64,000 nt of DNA, taken from the NCBI GenBank assembly GCA_022495005.1, contig JAGYXB010000825.1:7130001-7194000 (forward strand), read 5' to 3'. The notes under the pieces were generated by a model that worked only from the letters and a program-made list of their open reading frames with translations, had not been told where the DNA came from and made no database searches. Source of the stretch: Rhyacophila brunnea (taxonomy: Eukaryota; Arthropoda; Insecta; Trichoptera; Rhyacophilidae). A program made the position numbers and the translations under genes. Positions 1 through 11,813 of the stretch are shown one piece after another (the stretch's first letter is position 1; each line of letters starts with the position of its first letter).

Positions 1-175
1 CCTAAGTCAAGCATAATATGTAACTCTCACAATGGAAGTTTTTGTAGATCGTTTAAAATAATTTTTTTTTTTGCATTGTTAAAAAAAAACAAACATGAAA
101 TTGCACATAAATACAATATATTACTCAATGAACTGAAATCGGTAAATAAACTATTTCTTTTATCCCTCCCCCCCC

Positions 176-331
176 CGACCATCTCCGATCCTAATGGGAT
201 CATATGGGCCTCCACAGAGTAGAGGTTTGTATTAACAGATTTTTGATTTTATGAGAAATGGATGTCAGTCACTTGCTCAACCTATTAGGTCCATACCCTG
301 ACTCACACAAATTGAAAAACAATATATGTAC
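176..331 (-). mobile_element. SINE S1, tail fragment
   Basis: This is the 3' body of the tRNA-headed SINE seen complete at 6086-6330, in reverse orientation. It shares with the other copies the 'gcctccacagagtagagg' block, the 'gagaaatggatgt' block and the 'cttgctcaacctattaggt' block. The tRNA-like head is missing, so this piece could not be transcribed from its own Pol III promoter. Confidence 0.7.
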
Positions 332-370
332 TTGGGTCTATTTCTTTTATTCAATGAATTCAATGAAGTT

Positions 371-826
371 TTGAGAATGTAACATTCTTTATATTGAACA
401 TACATATATAATTTGAAAACACTTAACTACTGTTTTTTTCCAAGTCGGTTAGTATAATATATCCACCAGTATAAGTTGTCCGCTGAGTGAGGGCGCCACA
501 TACTATCATTTGACATATCATTCAATATTTTAACACTGTAATGCAATACTAATGAGCTTAGTTCTAAATTCAAACAGCTAATAATTTATGGTGGTATATC
601 TATAATTAATTAGGGCACTTTTAATTGACACCTTGATTTAAAACACAAAAACCGATATCCAAACTAACGCAATTTGATAGGCACTGCATGTAAAAACTAC
701 CAGTTAATTTCGTCGTAATTAGATATAATACTTGTAGCCTAATAATTGGTAAAGGATATTGGCGCGAATTCAGTGGTTACAGGTTCAAGTCCCGTAGGGC
801 GTCGTATTAAAAAAGGACCATACCTA
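371..826 (+). mobile_element. Foldback element FB, copy 1, with tRNA-like arm
   Basis: The left end (ttgagaatgtaacattc, then ttgaacatac and atttgaaaac) matches the ends of the copies at 14168-14610 and 52387-52575. The right half carries a tRNA-like module: a B box GGTTCAAGTCC, a degenerate A box, and the family's 3' sequence before an A-run. The outer right arm is not visible, so the copy is incomplete. The family is not one I can name. Confidence 0.6.
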
Positions 827-880
827 AATATAATTTTACAGAAAATTAACCACACAAAACTTGATGGAAAATCGAGCGAC

Positions 881-1003
881 CTACTCTCCAACAAGAAGAT
901 TTAGGCACAAGCCAAAGGCGCTGTCGTCGACTAAATGGGATGAGCTTGTTAGTTTATAATGGAAGTGCGGTTAAAAGTGGGAGGAGCTTGTTAGTTCACA
1001 GTT
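881..1003 (-). repeat. End of MITE family with ctactgtcc termini
   Basis: This begins with ctactctccaacaagaag and continues into gttagttcacagttttaa. It is a diverged match to the right end of the complete copy at 31456-31660. A left-type end of the same family lies at 1683-1750, so the two may be remains of one or two insertions. Confidence 0.5.
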
Positions 1004-2435
1004 TTAAGACGTACATGACATTTAATATGTCATTGCTCAGGAAAAATACCGTGAGAAATCATTGGGCCTTTTGTCAGCGTATACCTAGATCCTTTTTAAA
1101 GAAACTGGTTTAAAATGTGCCATGTGGCATTAGAGAAATGACACAACAGGGAAAACATTTATCGAAAATCTTTCGATAAAATAATATCTTCCGCCAATAT
1201 CACTGCCTATTACAGGTGTTATATAAACTTGAAACCATCACCGTGAGGTCACGATAACATAACGTTTTTAATTTATTCACCATTGACCAAAACCACAAAT
1301 CAACTTGTGGAGAAGAAAAAAATATCGTAAATTATATGGCATGATCCACTCGGGTAGCTACCTCTTTAGATTGAAATTCGAAATTTGAATCTGCTTTATA
1401 AATCAATGAAATACGAATCCCCGCCAGTGTTGCTATTTCAAACTATTAAAGAAGTCATAAAATATTAATCTAATATTCATATTTTAGTTTTTTTTGCTTT
1501 CTTCAATTAAATTCTTCTGTAAAATCAAGTTGTGTATATAATTATTACAGAATACGATCTTTCAATTTTGCAAAATTTATTATAAGCGAGGAAATCGTTA
1601 AGAAGAGAAAACCATTCACAGAGAGTGACTATATAAAAAGTTTATTCTTTTAAATTACATAATCATGTATAAATAATGAATGCTACTGTCCAACAAGAAC
1701 TTCTTGGCTACGTGTTAAAACTGTGAACTAACAAGCTCATTTAATGTCATTGTTCCTGATAGATATTAACAAAATGGACGACGCCCCGATTTATTTTAAG
1801 ACATAAGAGTAAAGTGAGTAAACTACCGATTATCTGCGTGCGGATTATCATAGCTCTTAGGAAAATTCGAACTGATATAAGAAAATCATCCTGCAAACAA
1901 ACCAACATCACAGATTTTCTTCATAAATAATGAATATTAAACATGTTAAAATAATTTTCTGTCAGATAATACGTATGCTGCTCAAGGATACTTAGTATCT
2001 ACGTTTTGAAATTAATATAACCACGTTCCATAGACCCGGAAATTACGATGGCTTATAAGAATATTTCAAAGGCAGATAACTGCGAATATTAACCACGAAT
2101 TCATAATCGAAATCTATATTATAAAGATGTCAATTTCTAAAAAAATCTAGGTACCCATTTAAACTGTGTCAACGTTTTTGAATAAGCACAACAAAATATA
2201 AACAACACTTACGGTCATTTTCATATTATTTCGTTTTGGATGATTGAATACTTTCTACCTTACTCACTCGTGCCATTATTTTAGTTATTTCAGATTATAT
2301 AAGAAATTTAGAATGAAAATGCTGCACTTATTTTATACCTACGCAATTTAAACTTTCAATGATATTTTAGTGCACAACCAATATAATAAGTGCCTAATCA
2401 AAAATTCACATGATTCATACCAATCAATGTCCATT
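1004..2435. other. Unassigned AT-rich sequence
   Basis: Apart from the MITE end at 1683-1750, I recognise nothing here. There is no open frame of note, no RNA gene and no obvious inverted repeat. Confidence 0.5.
1683..1750 (+). repeat. End of MITE family with ctactgtcc termini
   Basis: The sequence ctactgtccaacaagaac, followed by tacgtgttaaaactgtgaac, matches the left part of the copy at 31456-31660. Only the end module is present. Confidence 0.5.
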
Positions 2436-2505
2436 GAGTGTGTAGCAAAAAAATGCCCTATAAATCACGACACAATGGAACGGCTGGTATCCTCAAATAA
2501 CATAA
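2436..2505 (+). repeat. 70-bp unit repeated at 30382-30452
   Basis: The run from 'gtgtgtagca' to 'caaataacat' recurs at 30382-30452 with a few substitutions. Shared cores include cacaatggaac and agctggtat or ggctggtat. The short open frame over it (2370-2594) is in a different reading context at the second copy, so it is unlikely to be coding. The repeat class is unknown. Confidence 0.55.
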
Positions 2506-2594
2506 CCTTGTGTGCAAAAGTAAGGCAAACACAATACAAAAATCAAAATAAAACTATTATGCATAATATAAAAGCCCTTTTATTATCCATTTGA

Positions 2595-3624
2595 CGCAAT
2601 ATATTTTATTATAGTTATATTACATTGTAGATAAATTTATGTAATACTAATAAATATATTATTTTATTGCTAAGTAAACACACACCACGCTGCCATACTG
2701 ATTTGAAGAGCAATAAAAATAACAACTACCTACTGTTTGTTGTGAATAACAGAAAAAAACACAAGTTTGTAATAATATTTTATAAAATAGACGTAGACGA
2801 TAAAAAACAATTGATTATATTATTAAAAGTAAAACTTTTTGCAGTGTGCCTATGTAACCCGTAAAACCAGCATGCATTTAAAATACGATTTGTAAGTCGG
2901 TAAGTAAAATCCGTTCTTTGACGAGCTATGCTAAGAGTGTGAAAAGTTGTTTTTCATAATAATTGATAATTATTTTTTTTAATATTAAGAAAGCCATAAA
3001 ATAACTTGTCATTATCCATTACCTACATACCCATTAATCATAATACACATAGTAACGCACTGTTTACACAAAACTGTACAGCTGTACTAATTTGAATAAT
3101 TATCCTTTTCTAAGTAAAATATTAGCATCAATAGTACACACACATATATTATAATATATACTAACTGCCCGAAACTATTCCCTATGGGAGCAAATGTGGT
3201 GTGGTGTGAAAATGCTATTTGGTAGTGAAAAATAAAATCTGTACTTAATAGTGGAAATTTTAAATTTTGATTTTAATGTTATATAAAAGTAGAATAATAT
3301 ATTTTTAATTAACTATTTTTTTTTTTAGTCAACGAATAATTCACAAGATTTAAGAATGATGATTGATGATCATTGATCAGACACAATAATAAAATCAGAC
3401 CGGAAATAAAGCAAGTACCTACCTACAAACTAAATAGCTGGACTAGTCGACTAGATATCCGTAGAGATAAGAGTGGGGTTTTGTCGTGATATAGCTTTAT
3501 GCCACATACAGAATTTCGCTCGATAAGATAGTATACAGGTGATATTCTTATATATTAAATGGACTATTCACTATATTATTCGGTGACTCAATAAAATTAA
3601 AGTCGTTCACGGACGGCACACTGG
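2595..3624. other. Unassigned AT-rich sequence
   Basis: There is one 65-codon open frame (2667-2864) with low-complexity composition and no recognisable domain. I see no repeat or RNA gene. Confidence 0.5.
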
Positions 3625-3960
3625 CCCGTTTCAGACGGGGAAACTGGTGTTGCGCTCGTATATAATAAGGAAGCCTTTGTATTCGAATAAAAGGGCCTTT
3701 GTATTATTTTTATAAACGCCCCGAGCTAATGAGTCAAAGCGTGCCCGGTACACTTTTCCGTCGGCCGCTACATTCTCAAGCCGCCGATACACATGTTTTT
3801 ATGACCGCAGCCAGTTTTATGTTCTAATTTATATCGCGAAATTATGCGTTGACTCATTAGCTCTGGGCGTTCATAAACATAATACAAAGGCCCCTGTATT
3901 AGAATACAAAGACCTCCTTATTATATACGAGCGTGACACCGGTGTCCCGTCTGAAACGGG
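3625..3960. mobile_element. MITE with about 115-bp terminal inverted repeats
   Basis: The left arm (3625-3740) and right arm (3845-3960) are near-perfect reverse complements. They share the tip CCCGTTTCAGACGGG, then CGCTCGTATATAATAAGG and GAGCTAATGAGTCAA. The tip is itself a short hairpin (CCCGT...ACGGG). There is no coding capacity. I could not define a target-site duplication, so the superfamily is open. Confidence 0.8.
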
Positions 3961-4849
3961 GGTTACATCTTCGTCTGGTTAATTATTTTGGTGGCTAGGT
4001 AGTGTATAGTATAATACACTATATTTAATTTAATTTTGCACCTTTTACTACTGCACTGATACGGCTTTTTGTCTGACTAACTCACATAAAATTAGATCAA
4101 ATGATATTCACTTGTATTACCTAATATAATATTTAGTACATAATAAGAAAATAAATAGATAATAATAATATAGAATATATTACATCATTTTCATCCTAGA
4201 GCCATAGTCCAAAGATAGTGACAAAATATACTTATGTAGGTATACATATTATATATTATTATTGCCTTAATTATATCCATTATTCATGTTTGTTTGTGCA
4301 TTATTTGCTCTTGCTTCACGTTTATTTTTAAACAGGTATGTGATAAATACGTGTATTATATTGAATGAATCAACAAATTAGCTAGTATCTCACAATGCAT
4401 CTTTCCAAAATGGCGCCCTGTTAGTTATTGCCATTCGAAGAAATTCACCTGGTCAAAGATCATGGCCACCATGGCCAAAGACGAGTCAATGATATTACGT
4501 AAGTACTTGAAATTATTATTACTATGCAACATTAGTAGCTTTTTATGCATAACGTTGTATGCAATATCAAATTGCAAATTAATCAATATCGCCATCGTAT
4601 AAAATGCGATGCCATGTCGAAAACGAAATATAAATATAAAATAGAATAATTGTTGAAAATACGAGTTTATTATATTACCTATACATAATATAATAATAAC
4701 ATATAATATCATAATAAATAATATAATAATATAGTCTTCTTTTGTGATCTTGTAGGTACCGGAGGCGTATGTTAAGGAATCCATAACGGAAAACGATGAC
4801 AATTTTAATCAATAAACCATTTCTTTTATTCAATGAATAATTACGAGAG
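3961..4849. other. Unassigned AT-rich sequence
   Basis: It contains a 125-codon minus-strand open frame (4425-4802) rich in Ile, Tyr and Phe. That is what AT-rich random sequence gives, and it overlaps an equally meaningless frame. No domain was recognised. Confidence 0.5.
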
Positions 4850-5110
4850 CCGGAAATAATATTCTTTGATTTAATACACAAAAACCGATAGTCAATAATC
4901 ACGCAATTTGATAACCTATTTCTATTCATATTTAAATTGTCGTAATTATATAGGAGGCTCGTAGCATAAATAGTTAAAGCACATATTGCCGCGACACCAA
5001 CGGTTATACGGGTTAAAACCCGTCGAGTTTCGTATTTTTTTCAAATATGATTTTTTCTATTGGGTAGATATATATTATCTGAGGTGTGTTCAAGTTATGT
5101 ATGTTCAATA
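4850..5110 (+). mobile_element. Foldback element FB, copy 2
   Basis: This shares with copy 1 the internal block gatttaatacacaaaaaccg and the following cgcaatttgata. It also has a degenerate tRNA-like module ending before a T-run, and the terminal ttatgtatgttcaata (the inverted end). The left outer arm is missing. The A and B boxes are more decayed than in copies 1 and 3. Confidence 0.6.
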
Positions 5111-5610
5111 TTAATCAATGTTTTTGTGTGATTACATTTGTAGGTACTATTGGTTATTGAGAAAGCCCGCTCATGGAGAAATTAAAATCCGACAAACTGA
5201 TTGGTGATGGAACTCGTAAACTGGCCAATGACTGATGCTTCGCACACGGCGCACTGAAACCCTCTTGAAATAATAATCTCATACCCTCAAACTGTCAAAA
5301 ACCCAACGTACTGCCTACATTATTAGAAGCTTTTTCCGTAATATCTTTACGGGAATATTCTGACAGGCTGTAATTATACAGGCAGGGTTGTTTCTCAACG
5401 CCACAAATTTTAAATTAAAAATCGGTTCGCCCATCTTTAACTTTTAACGTCTTGACTTGTTATTGATTATTCTGGCTCGTTCAGTTCAATCCAGTGCTAT
5501 CAATTTTGGTAAGAAAATATGATCATCGAATCTACTGATATTGGCACCACTGTTTTATGAGGGACTGCAAACTGAGAGACTGGGAGACTAGCGTGTCGCG
5601 TCTATTCAGT

Positions 5611-5771
5611 TAGAATCTGTATTCTATAAACTGGCGTATAGGTACATCACACGGAAAGCATTGTGCCGTCGCGTTCAACTGTTGCAAGTTTTCAATGGGA
5701 GGGGACGAGATGGATGCTGAAGCGGGGGGGGTGGGGGGACCGGCACGCCAGCTTATAGAAGACAGGCTCTA
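5611..5771. mobile_element. Short MITE, 29-bp inverted ends
   Basis: The outer 29 bases at each end are reverse complements with a few mismatches (ttctataaactggcgt against its partner acgccagcttatagaa). The interior includes a G-run. It has no coding capacity. Confidence 0.6.
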
Positions 5772-6085
5772 GTCGCGAACGTTTTGAAACTGAGAGATTC
5801 CAGTATTAATTGTCGTGAGCAAGCCGCCATTGAAATACATTAGCTAAGATACTGGGTGCAATTTTAGTTTCAGTCTCGTCTTTTTTTAGCATAGTTATGA
5901 GCGGAAGGCCCTACAGTAAAGTAATATTTTCTACGTTGGTAGGTAGAATAAAAATGGCGGCTATAAAATCACATTTATAACCGCGGCCAATGGCGACCTC
6001 TTGACGTTTCGTTATTACTTATGACGTAGGTATGCGATGTTTTTATTATTATTCATTTAATTTAATATTCTAAATATTGAATGAA

Positions 6086-6330
6086 CGGCCACGATGGGTA
6101 TGAGCGGCTACGCGCCAGACTTGTAATCTCGTGGGTTCGCGTTTGAATCCAGAGCCTGGCAAAAATTCATATGTTGTTTTCCAATATGTATTTGGACCCG
6201 CAGTATAGACCTAATAGGTTGAGCAAGTGACTAACATCCATTTCTCGTATAACAAAAATCTGTTAAGAACCCTCTTCGCGAGGCGGTCCAAATCCACATA
6301 ATATGATTGTTGAGCAAATTAAAAAAAATA
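6086..6330 (+). mobile_element. SINE S1, most complete copy
   Basis: A tRNA-derived head carries an A-box-like block (tatgagcggctacg, about 6098) and a B-box-like block (gcgtttgaatcc, about 6139-6150). The body is shared with the other copies: ttgttttccaatatgtatttg, cctaataggttgagcaagtg and catccatttctcgta. It ends in an A-rich tail. SINEs of this kind are Pol III transcribed and mobilised by a partner LINE; which LINE is not evident here. Confidence 0.75.
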
Positions 6331-7309
6331 ACAACGAAGTTTCGGTATGTTTTGGGTACTAGTTATTTTTGCAAAATAATTGACATGCTATGTCCATTCA
6401 CATGCCGTTATAAGCTACATATTATTAGTGTTATAATGTGGATGATGTAATCCCGGTGCAAATCGGACATATTGTAATGTATTCGAAATGATTAATTTAT
6501 AACATATGTAGTATCACTTCCCTCCATTTTCGAAAGTGACAAGCACAGTGTCACTTTTCTTCGTTGTGGTTTTTTTCCCGCCTGGATTCGGAGGTGGACA
6601 ATTAACACAACGGAATTATGATGGAAACGACGAGTTTATTTGATTTTTAATATATACTAAATTACTACATTTTATATAATTTATTATACGGAGGACGAAA
6701 TGTGTGTAGCGCGAGCGAACAGTGTTTTCTGTCTCGTAGCCGGCCACGTTCTGCCGCGCCAAAACAAAACAAAAAATCGACTGCTCGCGAATACAATGCG
6801 GAGTTCCCCAATATGAAATTTCGCCGGCAACCATATACAACGTTGCCGGTTTATTAATATTTATTTTCGTAATCAACCCACTTACTATTTGATGGTTTGA
6901 TATCGATTTGGGCCTCTCCAGATTCACAGAGACATCCCCAAATGGGGGACCATTTAGGAATGTAACAGTAGGTACTATCCGTTTATAACTAATTCAACTT
7001 TCAGGGGATATCTGGAGAATGTATGTACATTTAATAATGTACGAATTTGACTAATTGAGTGAATCCGTAAAGGCCAAATTTCACCGGCAGATTTTCACAC
7101 CGACCGTCAGCTTAGTTTAATGGAGTCGTGACCAACATAGAATATTCCTAATAATCGCAGCATGACTCAATTGACGAATATGCATTGCACAAGGACGCCT
7201 TTAACCCAGATGTAAGTGGATGTACGTGGCAGCGAAGAACTATGAACCGATAAGAGTGGAATGAGCTAAGAGAGGCTTTCATCTAGCAGTACCTAACTAC
7301 ATTTATGTA
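6331..7309. other. Unassigned sequence with a moderately GC-rich patch
   Basis: The patch at about 6690-6920 carries a 103-codon minus-strand frame (6616-6927) with no recognisable domain. A small hairpin (AGTGACA...TGTCACT) sits near 6533-6556. There is nothing else I can name. Confidence 0.4.
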
Positions 7310-7321
7310 AAATTGAAGAAT

Positions 7322-7868
7322 TCTTATTCTTTCATCCTGTCACGACCCAGCATTGGGGCATAGGGCAAGCACAAGTTCGCGCCACTTCCCTCGATCCATC
7401 GCCAACTCTTGCGCCTCCCGCCATTTCAGACCTCCGCGTAGATCGCTTTTGTAGCACCGCTGCAGGGTGATGACGACAGAGCCCTTGAGGCTGTGCCACC
7501 AGGGTATGAAGTGTCACACTCTTTGGCGACATCCGGAACACATGTCTCAACCACGTAAAACGTCTCTTCCTGATTACCTCAATCACCGAAGGCTGCTGTG
7601 CCTGCTCACGAACTCGGTTGTTAGTAACGCGATCGTACCAATGTACCCCTAAGATTCCGCGGAGATATCGAATCTCAAAGCTCAAAAGCCGAGACCCTTG
7701 AACCTTAGTAAGATGCCATGTCTCACAGCCATACAGGAGCACAGGTATGCACGCACGCGTTGTTCAAACGACATTATTGGTACTCACAGAATACAGCCTT
7801 GACCTCCATGCGACTTCAAGTTAACTGAATGCAGAACCCGCCATACCCATGCGGATTCCAAGCTTACT
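7322..7868 (-). pseudogene. 5'-truncated LINE with reverse transcriptase C-terminus
   Basis: The minus-strand frame 7742-7332 encodes the end of a non-LTR retrotransposon polyprotein. It shows the LLYGCETW motif after the RT thumb, then FEIRYLRGILG, DRVTNNRVRE, and an RKRRFTWL..HVFRM block. These are well-known landmarks of the C-terminal part of endonuclease-type LINEs. Upstream to 7868 the RT thumb is still recognisable but holds stops. After the RM block the frame shifts. The 3' tail is AT-rich (gaaagaataag). The insertion is bounded by the 12-base direct repeat AAATTGAAGAAT at 7310-7321 and 7869-7880, a target-site duplication as left by target-primed reverse transcription. It is dead by truncation. 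A sister copy lies at 44397-44768. The exact clade is uncertain. Confidence 0.85.
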
Positions 7869-7880
7869 AAATTGAAGAAT

Positions 7881-8602
7881 AGATTATTAAAAAAAGATAA
7901 CACCAAAAAGAGAAGAATTTAGCTACGTGTGTAGATGGGAGGGAAAGAAGTTTTACTTAGGTACTATGTCATGACAGGAAAACAGGCCAAGAAAATATAC
8001 TAAACTATTTAAAATTCAAAATACCAGCAAGCAGGTACTTAACGATAACTAGTTTGTTAAAGAAAATATTTTCCTTATAGAAATAAAAAAAAACATACCT
8101 GTTGATGTTATGAAGAGTACATTGTACCATCGGTAATCATACACGACTACAAAGCATTTAGGTATGTTTTCGTTACCAAAAGAATACATGTTGAAATATA
8201 ATGTATTATTTCACTTAATTATTTTTTTAACTTAAGCTAAGCACATAAAATATTCGATGCATTACTGCATATGTACCTATATTAAATCTTGCAAGACATT
8301 TGTTTTAATTAAATAAATTGAGACTTATTTTGGCTATTTTTATTCCGATTGCTTTTGAAACAAGTAATTGATAAAAGAGATAATGCGAACTAATAAAAAA
8401 GCTAATTAGGTAGGCAGTTAAAGTAAAAAATTACAAATACGAAAATATCTATTTGTAATACAGGTATCCAAGCAAAGCAACACATTAAATAAAATAATAT
8501 ATGGGAACGGTTTATTGCTTGCCCACGTATTGAAGTCTCATTTTCGTTATTTCGTAATATTTGTTTGTTTTATTCGAAAATACATTTTTTAATATTAATT
8601 TA
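7881..8602. other. Unassigned AT-rich sequence
   Basis: No open frame, inverted repeat or known element was seen between the LINE and the Helitron. Confidence 0.5.
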
Positions 8603-10475
8603 CTAGCTGACCAGGCAAACGTTGTTCTGCCATATAAATTATTTCTAGTGAATATTTTGGTTGTTAAATAAAAAGTAACGAATGTATCGTAAGTGTGTGG
8701 GGATGGGATCTATGACAGAAAGAGGAATAGAGCACTGTAGACGATGACCGCCGATAAAAACAAAAAAACATCAACCATTCATTTTCTCAATTCAAAATGA
8801 GTAATGATGTTCATAACGAATGAATTACCTGTGACAGGATCTGGTTGTTTAATGTTTATGCAATATCCGTCTTGTCCCTTCCAGAAAATTAGCGGATATT
8901 GGAGAGCGTCGTATGAACGGTGTGTGTCAGCGATGAACTCCAGATTATTGTTTCTTCTTCGAATCACGATTTCTCGCGTCGATGTGCGGTCGCCAACCAT
9001 GATTCCAGCAATGTCGTCAACAACAGGCACCAGAATCGACGCACGTGCTCTCCAGCTGGTGTTTTATCAGTATTGATGACAATAGCGTGATTGTCACTTT
9101 GCAATTCGTGCATGTGTGCTTTGAAGAATTTCAATAATTCATTGTGCTCATTCAACAGGGCGTCCAGTTCGCCGACGATGCGCCTGGCATTAGGCGAATT
9201 GAGGCTATTGTAGCCGCAACGTGCATCCACATGATTGATGTCCTCACCGCCGCGCCCATGAAGTAGATTTGTAAAAATGTATGTGGTTCGTTTGCATTAG
9301 CAGCAATGAGCCTACTTTGTGGTATACTTGACCTTTGATTTTGAACGTAGAATGGAATTGTTGACCATTTGCCGCAGTATTGTGAACTATTTCTGTTGCT
9401 CCGGACGAAGTCATTTGGATGCATGCATTGAATGTGCGAATGGACTTCAGGAACAGGTTTGAATCTGGAACCGTGCCAATGAGCAAGCTGTTCAATGGTT
9501 CTGGTGGTATCTCAATTTCTGGTAGTTGCACTTTTCCTGATGCGCAACACATCCCGGCTGACTCATGTTTGAATTTGAGCGCATGACAATGGGGACATTC
9601 TTTGTCCATAGCACCAATCAGCACTTTCGGATGAGCGGAATATTCAATATCTGGCTCGTACTCGAATGCGAGACGAAGGAACGAAGCGGATGTAAATGTT
9701 CGATGTACTTGTTGGCGTTGTCGGTCATTTGCTCTGCGTGTGTTAACTACGAACCGGCGCGCTTGGCTCCGTTCCAATTGTCGTTGTTGATTTCGTTCAG
9801 CTCGTGCCTCTTGTGATTGAGATGCACGCAATTGCGACATGCTTACACGCACGTTTTTGTTATCTTGTTGAATTTGTTCGTCTGTTCTTTCTACTCTACT
9901 ATTTCGCATGTTTGTTGCTTTATTCGTTCGACGGCCCAAATGGCCCCCCTTGCGTCTTGCTGGCATTGTGCACTGTAATACACGCACATAAAAATAGATA
10001 AATTAAAATAAATCGTACAAAATTTTGCACGCACTGCGTTGTGATTTGCCGAATGAAATGTCAAAATGACGCGACGCTTCTCTTGAATTCTTCTCGGATG
10101 TAGTGCCATCTGTCATTCAGCCACATAAATAATTTCGTTCTGTTTGAAATACGAACGACGGTTAAATTTGTTCATACAAAAATAATAAAATCGCGATTAA
10201 AAAATGGGAGGATGGGGGTAGGAAAATGAAAATTTGAGGTTATAAGTATTTTTTTATGCCAAATAATAAAAAAATACAAAAAAAAATTGTCAAAATAATA
10301 AAAGAAAATTTTTCTGGATAGAGATACCCTAATCACCTAGCGGTATGAAATATACTTGTTGACCTATTCTCATACCTAACAAATATACATAAAAAAATTC
10401 ATAAAAATCAGTCGAGCCATTTCGGAGGAGTTCGACCACAAACATCGTGACACGAGATTTTTATATATATAGAGA
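8603..10475 (-). mobile_element. Internally deleted Helitron
   Basis: Read on the minus strand, the element starts TCTCTATATATATAAAAATC and continues with the CGTGTCACGATGTTTGTGG block typical of insect Helitron 5' ends. It ends with a GC-richer segment and CTAG, which fits the CTRR rule. The flanking bases are A at the 5' side and T at the 3' side, the expected A/T insertion site, with no target duplication. At about 1.87 kb it is far shorter than autonomous elements (over 5 kb). It keeps only a broken N-terminal part of the Rep/helicase protein. Confidence 0.8.
8779..9987 (-). pseudogene. Helitron Rep/helicase, N-terminal part, frameshifted
   Basis: Rolling-circle transposon protein; only the N-terminal region before the HUH nuclease and helicase survives. 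The first segment (9987 down to about 9290) starts with a basic, Arg/Gln-rich leader (MPARRKGGHLGRR). It then has a Cys/His motif ECPHCHALKFKHE...GMCCASGKV and the ALPxL-like segment PPEPLNSLLIG, all standard for Helitron proteins. Later segments continue in other frames: EPHTFLQIYFMG, then DARCGYNSLNSPNARRIV..LD..L...N (9230-8964). Last comes NNLEFIADTHRSYDALQYPL..WKGQDGY (9030-8779), the Helitron_like_N hallmark. At least two frameshifts separate these, and the frame stops at ITHFELRK, before the nuclease motifs. The product would be non-functional. Confidence 0.9.
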
Positions 10476-11113
10476 TTAAAATTTATGTGGCGAAAACAAA
10501 AGTTCTGATGAGATCGAAAGTAGTATTTTATTTTCTTAGTAAGAATAATATAAGTATTATAGGGTGAAATCTAATCATGAATGAATATCTAATCAATAGG
10601 TATCTACTAATTTTTTACATTTTCAACGTGACGTCAATAATATTAATAATTATAGCAGTATGGGATTTGGCATAGTTTTGAAATTTAATAATTACATCGA
10701 AGTGTAGGTGTAATATTTACTTAATATGCAAGTATTTTAATCACCTGTAGTAAAGTACCTACTGGACAAAACGACTGTTTTTAAATTCGTGGGACGTGTT
10801 ATCGGATTTATATTTTATTTAACGATTGGCTAAAAACTGTATCTACCAAAAAGTCTATTTAGGTACCTAACCTCCATTATATTTAATCTCATATTTAGGA
10901 AGGAAATGTTATCTATTCTAAACTTTATAAAGCAATTCGCATAACATATTATGTTTCCAGTGAAAAGGGTAGCAAAAATTAAGCTAATCTATATACACAT
11001 ATTTAAAGTGTCTAACAGTCTTAAACAATTAATACTGTCAGCGGGTTACTAGTGTGATAGTGAAAATTGAAGGTCAAGTATTATTTATTAAGATTTTACA
11101 TTTCGTCAGAATC
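10476..11113. other. Unassigned AT-rich sequence
   Basis: Nothing was recognised between the Helitron 5' end and the hAT element; there is no open frame over 60 codons. Confidence 0.5.
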
Positions 11114-11121
11114 TTTTAGAT

Positions 11122-11805
11122 CAAGGGGGGGGGGCAAACTGCGGCCCGCCGGGTATTTTTTTGCGGTTCGCCATCATTAATTGTACTTCTGATTACGAAT
11201 AACTTTTTTTTATATATTTAAAAAAAAAAATATTGACAATAGATTAAAATTTGAAGAATTTGTTGTTTCGTAAATGTATTATCTCAGTACGTCTTCCTTG
11301 CGTCTCGTCTCACACTATGTAACCACTATTTTCTACGTTGAACATCGATTTCAAAAGATATTGATAGTGTGCCGACAGAGCTACAACTTGAGATTATTGA
11401 TCTGGTGTGACACTGATTTAAGAGAATTGCATCGTCGTGAAGAAATCTCCAAATTTTACAATGCCAATTTCAGACAAATTCGACCAACATAAAGATTATG
11501 CAAGAAAAATGTTCGTTATTTTTGGATCAACCTATATATTATGTGGACAAACATTTTCGATCATGAACCTCAATAAAAATTCTTTACGATCAAATATTTC
11601 CGATGCCCATTTACAAGCAGTTTTGAGAATATCAAGTACAAAATTAACACCTGTTTCATTCTTCTCATTATTTTTTTTGTAACGTTTATTTTTCGTGATA
11701 ATAAATAGTGTATATCTAAAAATGGTATTTTACTTGCGGCCCGACGCTCATTTTGAATTCTTAAATTTGGCCCTCCATCCAAAAATTTTTGCCCCCCCCC
11801 CCATG
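11122..11805 (+). mobile_element. hAT element, copy 1
   Basis: The ends are CAAGGGGGGGGGCAAACTGC and its inverted partner (TTTGC then a C-run and CATG). Both are flanked by the perfect 8-bp target duplication TTTTAGAT (11114-11121 and 11806-11813), diagnostic of hAT. Subterminal GCGGCCCGCC and GCGGCCCG blocks repeat at both ends. It is about 684 bp with a relic of the transposase C-terminus. The sister copy is at 55788-56494. Confidence 0.9.
11370..11690 (+). pseudogene. hAT transposase C-terminal relic
   Basis: Relative to the better-preserved sister at 56028-56363, this copy is broken by small insertions, deletions and stops. The dimerisation-region landmarks can still be read in pieces: TDLRELHRREEI, KMFVIFGSTYI, TFSIMNLNKNSLRSNISDAHL and ALRISSTKL-like sequence. 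Only the end of the transposase is present; the DDE catalytic core and zinc finger are absent. It resembles the C-terminus of hAT proteins of the GTF2IRD2/ZBED-like group. Confidence 0.75.
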
Positions 11806-11813
11806 TTTTAGAT

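Noticed and set aside
4425..4802. 125-residue membrane-like protein
   Set aside because: Ile/Phe/Tyr-rich composition is what AT-rich random DNA gives; it overlaps another frame and has no homology signal I can see.
6616..6927. 103-codon minus-strand gene
   Set aside because: No domain, no second copy and no splice or start context; kept only as an unassigned patch.
9565..10001. Plus-strand open frames of 65-83 codons over the Helitron
   Set aside because: They are antisense shadows of the recognisable minus-strand Helitron protein.
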